A stretch of 12,298 nt of DNA, from the NCBI GenBank assembly GCA_938003725.1, contig CALKXX010000216.1, positions 1-12,298 of the forward strand, given 5' to 3'. The notes under the pieces were generated by a model. The model was not told the origin of the DNA. It was given only the letters and a program-made list of their open reading frames with translations, and searched no databases. This DNA is from an uncultured Sphingomonadaceae bacterium. GTDB lineage: Bacteria > Pseudomonadota > Alphaproteobacteria > Sphingomonadales > Sphingomonadaceae. The translations under genes were made by a program, and so were the position numbers. Positions 1-4,984 of this stretch are shown piece by piece (position 1 is the first letter of the stretch; every line of letters starts with the position of its first letter).

Positions 1-28
1 TCAGGCTGCTGTGAATCATTTTGTCCAT
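1..28 (-). CDS. flgF: FlgF, proximal-rod / basal-body protein, 5' fragment only
   Basis: Only the first nine codons are present, reading leftwards off the window edge: MDKMIHSSL, which resembles the usual FlgF opening (MD-x-hydrophobic-I-x-x-S/A-hydrophobic). A Shine-Dalgarno-like GAGGT lies about nine bases before the ATG. The gene follows flgE on the same strand after 24 bases, the normal flgBCDEF order, so identity rests on position plus a very short N-terminus. FlgF is a rod protein exported by the flagellar type III apparatus. flgG at this place is less likely but cannot be excluded from nine residues. Confidence 0.7.
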
Positions 29-52
29 GACTAGTTTACCTCAGCGACCCGA

Positions 53-883
53 TTAAACCTGAAGGTTGATTATCGTCTGGGTCAGTGTGTTCGCAGTCTC
101 AATTGCTTGTGCATTGGCCTGGAAATTCCGTTGTGCCCCGATGAGAGAGACTAGCTCCTCCGTCAGATCGACATTGGCTCTTTCCAGCGCACCGGATCTG
201 ATCGATCCCAAAGGTCCGTTCGCCGCTGCGTTGATTTGCGGAATCCCGCTCTCACCTGTTGATTGCCAGTGCGCATCGCCAATCGGACGAAGGCCTTCGA
301 CATTGGTGAAAGAGGACATGGCGATGGAGCCGAGAAACTGTGAATTACCGTTGCCGAATGTGGCGGTCACCAAACCTTCTTTATCGATGGATACGTTGGC
401 GAGAACCGCAGTGGGGTCGGTCGGATCAAATTCCGGTAACGCAAAATCGACCATGTCACCAATCGCTGTAGAGGTGACGGTGCCATTGGCGTCTACTGGC
501 AAGAGTTGCGCTTTACTGCCAATCGTATCAACGACTTCCCGATTGCTGTTCACGCTGAACGCTCCGTTGCGGGTAAAGCTTAAATCCTGTCGGGGAGGTT
601 GTCCCCGGACGGCAAAAAATCCGTCCCCGGCAATTGCGAGGTCAAGGGTCTTGTCAGTTGCTTCCAATGTACCTTGTGTAAATTGTTGCGTAATTCCGTT
701 CAGGCGGACGCCCTGACCGGCGACCATCTTTGTTGTCTGTGTCGGTGCTGCAGCGAACAGGTCACCGAAAATCGCGCGGCTCTTTTTAAATCCAATTGAC
801 CCGGCATTGGCGACATTGTTCGAAATTGCGGACAGATCCGTCTGTGCGCCTTTCAGGCCCGATAATGATGTATAGAATGACAT
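53..883 (-). CDS. flgE: FlgE, flagellar hook protein (compact form)
   Basis: A 276-residue rod/hook-family protein. The N-terminus MSFYTSLSGLKGAQTDL, followed by SNNVANAGSIGFKKSR, is the conserved D0/D1 start of hook proteins. Residues about 80-110 carry the LAIAGDGFFAVRG motif and FTRNGAFSV. The C-terminus has the matching helix, with SGALERANVDLTEELVSLI then AQRNFQANAQAIETANTL. FlgE builds the curved hook joining rod to filament, outside the cell. Many FlgE proteins are 400 or more residues, so this one probably has a much reduced outer domain. AAAGGAG lies 7 bases before the ATG and fixes the start. It is 30 bases downstream of flgD in the flgBCDEF operon. FlgF or FlgG are alternatives, but the opening residues and gene order favour FlgE. 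Confidence 0.9.
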   Translation of the reverse strand: MSFYTSLSGLKGAQTDLSAISNNVANAGSIGFKKSRAIFGDLFAAAPTQTTKMVAGQGVRLNGITQQFTQGTLEATDKTLDLAIAGDGFFAVRGQPPRQDLSFTRNGAFSVNSNREVVDTIGSKAQLLPVDANGTVTSTAIGDMVDFALPEFDPTDPTAVLANVSIDKEGLVTATFGNGNSQFLGSIAMSSFTNVEGLRPIGDAHWQSTGESGIPQINAAANGPLGSIRSGALERANVDLTEELVSLIGAQRNFQANAQAIETANTLTQTIINLQV

Positions 884-913
884 TGAATTTCTCCTTTACT
901 GGACGGTTTGTAA

Positions 914-1564
914 TCAACTGAGGCGGATTGCATCGCCAAGTGTGAATTCGCCGCGCGGTGTAATCAGTTTGGCATTTGCCGTGTCGGCGGGGGATTGCAC
1001 TGCTTCCACCGTTGTCCAGGTAGATAACCCTGATGTGGCGCCGCCATTCACACGAACGCGGAGCGACCCATGGGGTAGGGGCAATCCTTGACCGTCCAGC
1101 GCGTCCCATTGGAACGCTATCGGACCGGCGGGTTGTTCACCGAGCTCAATCGCTTGCACAATCTCTCCGCGATCATTCAGAAAGTCGATCGACAGATTGG
1201 AAGCGTTCGCATCCAGATGGAATTCTCCGGAATATTGTCCAGCAGCACTTGGCGCAGCGATCTGGCCGGGGACCAGAATATTGTGGCCAAGCCAGCTGGA
1301 AGCATCGCCGACACGGTTATCACCAATGGAGCCCGCAATAGCTTTCAGCGATACGTTCATCTCCGATATACCGGCAACACTGGAAAATTGGGCCATCTGC
1401 GCAACCATCGCATTGTTGTCGAGTGGGTCGAATGGGTCCTGTGTTTGTAGCTGGGTAGTCATCAGGCGCAGAAAAGCGGCTTGATCCAGCCTGTCATTTC
1501 CGGCGGCTCCTTCCGGTTGTGATACGGTTAGATTTGACGGTAGTGTGTTGGTGATCGTGTTCAT
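914..1564 (-). CDS. flgD: FlgD, hook-capping / hook assembly scaffold protein
   Basis: A 216-residue protein. Residues about 31-51 carry the hook-capping signature: FLRLMTTQLQ followed by TQDPFDPLDN, then MVAQMAQFSSV. The C-terminal part (about 95-190) has the FlgD core with VRVNGG and an Ig-like fold expected from the family. FlgD caps the growing hook, helps polymerise FlgE subunits and is discarded when the hook is complete. Its ATG overlaps the flgC stop by one base (TAATG), indicating translational coupling. It lies directly before flgE, the substrate it assembles. Length is close to the family norm. Confidence 0.95.
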   Translation of the reverse strand: MNTITNTLPSNLTVSQPEGAAGNDRLDQAAFLRLMTTQLQTQDPFDPLDNNAMVAQMAQFSSVAGISEMNVSLKAIAGSIGDNRVGDASSWLGHNILVPGQIAAPSAAGQYSGEFHLDANASNLSIDFLNDRGEIVQAIELGEQPAGPIAFQWDALDGQGLPLPHGSLRVRVNGGATSGLSTWTTVEAVQSPADTANAKLITPRGEFTLGDAIRLS

Positions 1565-1968
1565 TATTTACCCATCCTTACGGTTTCCAAGATTAGTGAT
1601 TTTGCAGTTTGAAGGACCTGCACGTTGTTTTGATATTGCCGTGCGGTCTCAATCATCTCGATCATTTCGGTGGCTTCATCGACGCCTGCTTCCCAGACGT
1701 ATCCGTTGGCGTCCGCCATTGGATTGGCCGGGTCATGCCGTCGTTTTGGCTGTGTGTCTGATTGAACGATGCGGTCGACATCGACTGTGGCCATATCCGA
1801 TCCATCGGTTACCGACCGGAAAACAGGTTTCAGTGCGCGAAATGCGTCCGCCTCGCTGCTGGCAACTGATCGGGCGTTGGCCAGGTTGGATGCTGTTGTA
1901 TTCAACCGCGTCATTTGCGCCGCCATGGCGCGCCCGCTAACATCAAATATGCTCATGGAACCGGCCAT
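1564..1968 (-). CDS. flgC: FlgC, proximal rod protein
   Basis: A 134-residue rod protein. The N-terminal helix has SGRAMAAQMTRLNTTASNLAN, the rod/hook-family pattern with the conserved ASN-x-AN. The C-terminal helix has EMIEMIETARQYQNNVQVLQ and then AKSLILETVRMGK, typical of FlgC. Between them it is short, as expected for a rod protein. FlgC assembles with FlgB, FlgF and FliE into the proximal rod in the periplasm. It starts 2 bases after flgB stops and overlaps flgD by one base. A second ATG four codons in (MAGSM) is a possible alternative start. Confidence 0.95.
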   Translation of the reverse strand: MAGSMSIFDVSGRAMAAQMTRLNTTASNLANARSVASSEADAFRALKPVFRSVTDGSDMATVDVDRIVQSDTQPKRRHDPANPMADANGYVWEAGVDEATEMIEMIETARQYQNNVQVLQTAKSLILETVRMGK

Positions 1969-1970
1969 TG

Positions 1971-2315
1971 CTATTCCCCTTTCATCGCGCGTTTGAGCGT
2001 GTCGATCCGCCCGCTTAGGAAGGAAAGGGTCGTGCGATATTGCACAGCATTTTCGGCAAAAAGGGTCTGTTCGGTTGAAAGTTCAACGGTGTTGCCATCC
2101 ATAGATGGTTGTAGGGGAAGCCGGTAGGCGCTTGATTGCTGTGCAGCATCTTCAATGGAACCGCCATTAGCGGCCATTGCGATGGCGCGTTCAAAATCAA
2201 TATCTTTCGCTTTGTAATTTGGCGTCGCTGCATTTGCGATATTTGATGCAAGCATATTGAGACGCTGCGAACGTAGCGACAGCGCATCTCCATATATGCC
2301 AAATATTGCGTCCAT
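1971..2315 (-). CDS. flgB: FlgB, proximal rod protein
   Basis: A 114-residue rod protein starting MDAIFGIYGDALSLRSQRLN, with LASNIANAATPNYKAKDIDF at residues about 22-41, the diagnostic FlgB N-terminal pattern. The C-terminal helix ends in YRTTLSFLSGRIDTLKRAMK. The frame stays open upstream for 76 more codons, but those residues are not rod-like and that stretch holds the promoter, so the ATG at 2315 is chosen. The Shine-Dalgarno sequence is weak (ACAGAG just before the ATG). It is the first gene of the leftward flgBCDEF unit, behind a sigma-54 type promoter at 2396-2410, giving a predicted leader of about 69 bases. Confidence 0.93.
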   Translation of the reverse strand: MDAIFGIYGDALSLRSQRLNMLASNIANAATPNYKAKDIDFERAIAMAANGGSIEDAAQQSSAYRLPLQPSMDGNTVELSTEQTLFAENAVQYRTTLSFLSGRIDTLKRAMKGE

Positions 2316-2336
2316 ATCTCTGTTGTTCCGTTTTGT

Positions 2337-2363
2337 TAAACTCTGAGCCAATTCATCCGTTCT
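2337..2363 (+). promoter_or_regulatory. Sigma-28 (FliA) type promoter for the mot pair
   Basis: TAAA at 2337-2340, 13 bases, then CATCCGTTCT at 2354-2363. The same TAAA-N13-CATCCGTTCT arrangement occurs before flgM and fliC. The TAAA to -10 spacing of 15 bases equals that of classical FliA promoters (TAAA-N15-GCCGATAA), but only CCG of the -10 core and one further T are kept. Predicted start is near 2370, giving a leader of about 168 bases to the TTG of the A subunit. It lies inside the predicted flgB leader, on the opposite strand. Confidence 0.75.
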
Positions 2364-2370
2364 GGATTGC

Positions 2371-2386
2371 GGGCACTTGTGTTGCT
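2371..2386 (+). promoter_or_regulatory. Possible second, sigma-54 type promoter for the mot pair
   Basis: GGGCAC-N5-TTGCT, one change (first T to G) from TGGCAC-N5-TTGCW, with GG at 2372-2373 and GC at 2384-2385 exactly 12 bases apart. The predicted start is near 2397. The bases from TTGCTGATG onwards resemble those at the flhA promoter (13 of the first 15 positions alike). It overlaps the start region of the sigma-28 promoter and faces the flgB promoter. Because a well-supported sigma-28 site already serves the same genes, this one is less certain. Confidence 0.4.
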
Positions 2387-2395
2387 GATGACCTC

Positions 2396-2410
2396 GCAAT
2401 TGCTGTGCCA
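2396..2410 (-). promoter_or_regulatory. Sigma-54 promoter of the flgBCDEF operon
   Basis: Read leftwards: TGGCAC (2410-2405), AGCAA spacer, TTGC (2399-2396). This is a full match to the -24/-12 consensus TGGCAC-N5-TTGC. The predicted start is near 2384, 69 bases before the flgB ATG. Sigma-54 control of rod and hook genes is well known in alphaproteobacteria and polar flagellates. Confidence 0.85.
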
Positions 2411-2507
2411 AATCCGAATGTCCCGGACTTCGGCTGGTTTTGAGATTATGCGGGTTTTTCTTTTTGGCGATACGGCAGTTTTTTGACGGAAAGTGCCAAT
2501 TTCCTGC

Positions 2508-2519
2508 CGGACATGTCCG
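2508..2519. repeat. Perfect 12-bp palindrome in the mot leader
   Basis: CGGACATGTCCG is a perfect palindrome placed 7 bases before the GGAGAGG ribosome site of the A-subunit gene. A related nine-base element, GTCCCGGAC, lies at 2420-2428. It could be an operator, a small mRNA hairpin next to the ribosome site, or chance. Confidence 0.4.
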
Positions 2520-2537
2520 CACTGGTGGAGAGGTTAT

Positions 2538-3221
2538 TTGCAAACTATATTGGAATATTTTGATCCCATTGCGCTGGCGCTGGTCTGGATAGGGTCTATT
2601 GTCGTGGTCGGCCTACAGGAAGGCAGCGCAGGATTGGTGCGCAGTTTTTCCGCTTGGAAAATCCTGCTTCGTGCCGATCCGGTTCGTGATGCGCAAATAG
2701 CGCGTCAAGCACTCCGAAAGGTTGAAAATATTATCGATGTAAAGGGTGTTCAATGCGTTGATCGGATCAACTTGCAAAGCCGTTTCATGTCGCGTGCGAT
2801 AGATCATCTATCAGCTGACAAGGACCTTCGGCGTTTTTCCCAGTGGGCCAATTCCGACATGGACGACCGCGAAACAAGACATAATAGTGTGATACGCTTC
2901 TGGCTAGCAGTGGCCGATATAGCTCCGGCAATTGGCATGGTGGGTACCATTATTGGATTGGTGCGGATGTTTTCCAATATCGGCGATCCGTCCGAATTGG
3001 GCAGGGCGATGGCATTGGCGTTGCTCACTACTTTATATGGATTGGTATTGGCGAATATTATTGCGGCACCAATTTCTCAGCGGTTTTTGCGGCTATCGTC
3101 CGAGGAATTGAAGTGGCAGCGTATTTTGACGGATAAGTTGATGGTGGTCGCGCGCTCTGATCCCGGTTTTGCAAATAAAAGATATACCGATCTGCATCGT
3201 GATCGCCGCACATGCGCCTGA
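2538..3221 (+). CDS. MotA/TolQ/ExbB-family stator-like A subunit (short, probably three membrane helices)
   Basis: A 227-residue proton-channel-family protein. A hydrophobic helix follows the start (about residues 7-27, DPIALALVWIGSIVVVGLQ). After a charged cytoplasmic stretch of about 95 residues come APAIGMVGTIIGLVRMF and then LLTTLYGLVLANIIAAPISQ, the family's paired channel helices with the conserved proline. I chose TTG at 2538 because GGAGAGG lies 4 bases upstream; a GTG at 2493 has no such site and adds non-family residues. The frame is closed at 2484-2486 by TGA, so the first helix of ordinary four-helix MotA cannot be present. Sequence of the channel helices looks MotA/PomA-like, while the layout is ExbB/TolQ-like. 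It overlaps the B-subunit gene by 10 bases and is likely FliA-controlled, which supports a flagellar role. Confidence 0.85.
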   Translation: MQTILEYFDPIALALVWIGSIVVVGLQEGSAGLVRSFSAWKILLRADPVRDAQIARQALRKVENIIDVKGVQCVDRINLQSRFMSRAIDHLSADKDLRRFSQWANSDMDDRETRHNSVIRFWLAVADIAPAIGMVGTIIGLVRMFSNIGDPSELGRAMALALLTTLYGLVLANIIAAPISQRFLRLSSEELKWQRILTDKLMVVARSDPGFANKRYTDLHRDRRTCA

Positions 3222-3682
3222 CGCGCAACGGACGCTGGTCATTGGCTTTCGCCGATCTGACGCTGTTGCTGCTTGGCTTCACGGCCTTGCAAGGCCTGAA
3301 TACAGAAGATCGACCGGCGGTGACCGATGAATATTCGGAGCACCAACAGTCAGTTGAGTCAATCGAAATCCTATCGGTGCAACTGTTCGAACCACAGGAA
3401 GCGATGATAACCGATGTGGGAATAAGCCGATTACAGAACCTAAGTAGTGACATGAAAGAATATGATCATATTCAAATTTCACTGGACGGTGCGACGCAGG
3501 GAACCAAGAGACTGGATGGATGGGAACTGTCAGCGGCGCGCATGGCATCGGTTGGCAGGCTGCTGACAAGTCAAGGTATTGACCCGAAGAATATTGAGTT
3601 TGATATTTCCCAATTGTCGGCAGAAGCGAAACCGCAAATGCTCACTATAAGGTTGAAGAACGAAGCATCGCCATCGCGCTAG
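3212..3682 (+). CDS. MotB-like stator B subunit with degenerate OmpA-type domain
   Basis: A 156-residue protein; typical MotB is about 250-350. Residues about 9-28 form one membrane helix, WSLAFADLTLLLLGFTAL. D15 is at the position of the proton-carrying aspartate of MotB (ADxxTLLxxFF pattern). The C-terminal half (about 65-150) resembles an OmpA-type domain: ELSAAR then MASVGRLLTSQGID matches the LSxxRAxxVxxxLxxxGI helix, and R110 is kept. The usual GHTD motif reads GATQ at 93-96, so the peptidoglycan-contacting aspartate is missing. There is almost no plug region. The ATG lies inside the end of the A-subunit gene (10-base overlap) without its own ribosome site, so translation is probably coupled. 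Role as stator partner is inferred from the helix and pairing. Confidence 0.8.
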   Translation: MRLTRNGRWSLAFADLTLLLLGFTALQGLNTEDRPAVTDEYSEHQQSVESIEILSVQLFEPQEAMITDVGISRLQNLSSDMKEYDHIQISLDGATQGTKRLDGWELSAARMASVGRLLTSQGIDPKNIEFDISQLSAEAKPQMLTIRLKNEASPSR

Positions 3683-3702
3683 TTACGGACTGATATTTAC
3701 GG

Positions 3703-3718
3703 TGGCACGAACCTTGCT
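3703..3718 (+). promoter_or_regulatory. Sigma-54 promoter of flgA
   Basis: TGGCAC (3703-3708), GAACC, TTGCT (3714-3718): a full match to TGGCAC-N5-TTGCW. The predicted start is near 3729, 23 bases before the chosen flgA ATG and 7 before its Shine-Dalgarno sequence. It begins only 20 bases after the B-subunit stop codon. Confidence 0.88.
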
Positions 3719-3751
3719 GTGCTTAACGGCATTGCAAAGGAGAGCCGAAAT

Positions 3752-4261
3752 ATGAAACGTCAAACTATTTCAACCGCCGCCATATTATCACTCGCATGGA
3801 TATGGAATGCGCCAGCCGCAGCTAAAGAATTCCAATCGCATGTCGAATTGGACGCGGTAGTCAAACAAGCCCTGGATCAGAATATCGGCGCGGTCGGCGG
3901 TGCCCGCACACCGGTCGACCGAAGGCTAAAACTTGAAAAATGTCCGGAAAGCCCAACCGTCGATGTTCGAACTAGATCGGTGGCAACCATCATTTGTCCG
4001 CCGCTTGGTTGGAGATTGTCCGTGCCGCTGGTGACATTTGATCGGGTACAGAAACGGGAAAACGCTGCACAGCATATCATAGCCCGCGGTCAGCCGGTTT
4101 TGCTGGTCGTGCGCAGAAATGGTTTCGTCATCTCCCGCCAAATGATTGCGGATCGCAAAGGCCGATTGGGGGAAGTCATTCCCGTTCGAAGGACGCGCAG
4201 GTCCGCACCAATACTGGCCGAGATAACCGGCGCTGGCCGGGTTTCTGTGCCGCAATTATAA
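3752..4261 (+). CDS. flgA: FlgA, periplasmic P-ring assembly chaperone
   Basis: A 169-residue protein starting MKRQTIST with a hydrophobic segment and AAAKE, a classical signal peptide probably cut near residue 25. The mature part has TPVDRRLKLEKCPE and then CPPLGWRLSVPLV, the two cysteines and tryptophan pattern typical of FlgA. A SAF-type C-terminal half follows: GQPVLLVVRRNGFVISRQM then GRLGEVIPVR. FlgA helps FlgI polymerise into the P ring around the rod. AAAGGAG lies about 10 bases before the ATG. An upstream in-frame ATG at 3719 is rejected because it precedes the predicted transcript start of its own sigma-54 promoter. flgM follows after 61 bases. Confidence 0.92.
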   Translation: MKRQTISTAAILSLAWIWNAPAAAKEFQSHVELDAVVKQALDQNIGAVGGARTPVDRRLKLEKCPESPTVDVRTRSVATIICPPLGWRLSVPLVTFDRVQKRENAAQHIIARGQPVLLVVRRNGFVISRQMIADRKGRLGEVIPVRRTRRSAPILAEITGAGRVSVPQL

Positions 4262-4267
4262 TTTCCC

Positions 4268-4294
4268 TAAACTTTCAGAGCATCCATCCGTTCT
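4268..4294 (+). promoter_or_regulatory. Sigma-28 (FliA) type promoter of flgM
   Basis: TAAA at 4268-4271, 13 bases, then CATCCGTTCT at 4285-4294, the same ten bases at the same distance as before the mot pair and fliC. The -35 side, TAAACTTT, differs by one base from the enteric TAAAGTTT. The predicted start near 4301 gives a leader of about 22 bases ending in a GGAG site. flgM can thus be read from the flgA promoter early and from its own FliA promoter late, as is known in enteric bacteria. Confidence 0.8.
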
Positions 4295-4322
4295 GAGATA
4301 AAATATTTTACAGGAGACTGTG

Positions 4323-4613
4323 ATGATCGACAAATTAGGTATCGGCCAAAACCGTCCGATAGGAATATTAAAGACCGACACAATATTGCCGGGCAATTCG
4401 AAAAGCTCGGCTATGTCGACGAACAATGGATATTCGGTCAGCGGGGCATTGTCAGGCGCGATCGAACATATGGTGCAACAGGGGATGCCAATTGATTTGG
4501 ATCGGATCGTGGCCGTCCGCAATGCTATTGCTGATGGCCAATACCCGGTTGATCCAACGCGCATTGCCGAAAAGATTGTTGATTTTGATCGTCCGGGAGC
4601 ATCCTTTTCATGA
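4323..4613 (+). CDS. flgM: FlgM, anti-sigma-28 factor
   Basis: A 96-residue protein. The N-terminal half is rich in G, N, S and T and probably disordered. Residues about 55-88 (MPIDLDRIVAVRNAIADGQY then PVDPTRIAEKIVDF) match the FlgM sigma-binding helices, with the usual VD-x-x-R, AI-x-x-GxY and IA-x-x-hydrophobic pattern. FlgM holds FliA inactive until the hook is finished, then leaves the cell through the export gate. GGAG at 4313-4316 is 6 bases from this ATG; a GTG one codon earlier is only 3 bases away and so less likely. It overlaps flgN by 4 bases (ATGA). Confidence 0.92.
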   Translation: MIDKLGIGQNRPIGILKTDTILPGNSKSSAMSTNNGYSVSGALSGAIEHMVQQGMPIDLDRIVAVRNAIADGQYPVDPTRIAEKIVDFDRPGASFS

Positions 4614-4918
4614 CCTTGGGGTTGCTTGACCGCCTGGAAAGCCGGTTCGAAAATTTGATTGTGGCACTTGATGGACAAGATGCCGATGCCATTATAGAGG
4701 CTGCCGCCGCGATTCGGCCGGTCGTGAACGAAGTGGAAAACACCGGCGCCTGGCACGGCGGTACCGAAATAAATAAGCGTTTGTTGGAGCTCTCCAAATT
4801 GATCGATGCGTCAAAATACCGCGTCAATATGTTGACTGATCTCAACCGCCAACGTGCCGAAAATCTGACACTCGCGGCGGGTTTCGATACCCCATCGATA
4901 TACAGAAAGCCCCTATAA
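4610..4918 (+). CDS. flgN: FlgN-like flagellar export chaperone
   Basis: A 102-residue, mostly helical protein with no signal peptide or membrane segment. LLDRLESRFENLIVALDGQD at the start and a long helix from about 55 to 88 (KRLLELSKLIDASKYRVNML then DLNRQR) fit the FlgN fold, which is poorly conserved in sequence. FlgN escorts the hook-filament junction proteins FlgK and FlgL to the export gate. Placement directly behind flgM, with an ATGA overlap, is the classical flgMN arrangement and carries much of the identification. GGGAG lies 10 bases before the ATG. Confidence 0.8.
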   Translation: MTLGLLDRLESRFENLIVALDGQDADAIIEAAAAIRPVVNEVENTGAWHGGTEINKRLLELSKLIDASKYRVNMLTDLNRQRAENLTLAAGFDTPSIYRKPL

Positions 4919-4956
4919 ACTAGGTATTTTCAAAAAACTAAGGCGTGAGCAATATT

Positions 4957-4972
4957 TGGCACGCCGTTTGCT
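4957..4972 (+). promoter_or_regulatory. Sigma-54 promoter of flhA-fliA
   Basis: TGGCAC (4957-4962), GCCGT, TTGCT (4968-4972): a full match to TGGCAC-N5-TTGCW. With -12 at 4971 the transcript should start near 4983, only 2 bases before the flhA ATG. A 6-bp inverted repeat (GGCGTG 4942-4947, CACGCC 4960-4965) overlaps the -24 box. It puts fliA under sigma-54 control and so links the two promoter classes. Confidence 0.87.
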
Positions 4973-4984
4973 GATGTCTTCGGC

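Noticed and set aside
914..1564. Rightward open frames of 95-130 codons opposite flgD and flgC
   Set aside because: They are antisense shadows of conserved genes, with no ribosome site and no recognisable protein pattern.
2463..2480. TGGCGA upstream of the mot pair as a sigma-54 site
   Set aside because: The -24 GG has no GC 12 bases later (GT instead).
2493..2537. GTG at 2493 as start of the MotA-like gene
   Set aside because: It has no Shine-Dalgarno sequence and adds 15 residues (cysteine- and tryptophan-containing) unlike the family, whereas TTG at 2538 follows GGAGAGG at the right distance.
2316..2543. Upstream extension of flgB by 76 codons
   Set aside because: The extension crosses the predicted sigma-54 promoter and transcript start, and the added residues are basic and not rod-like. 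The family N-terminus begins exactly at the ATG at 2315.
3719..3751. ATG at 3719 as start of flgA
   Set aside because: It lies before the transcript start predicted near 3729, has no ribosome site, and would bury the signal peptide 11 residues inside.
4942..4965. Hairpin GGCGTG/CACGCC as terminator after flgN
   Set aside because: No T tract follows, and the right arm is part of the -24 box of the flhA promoter.
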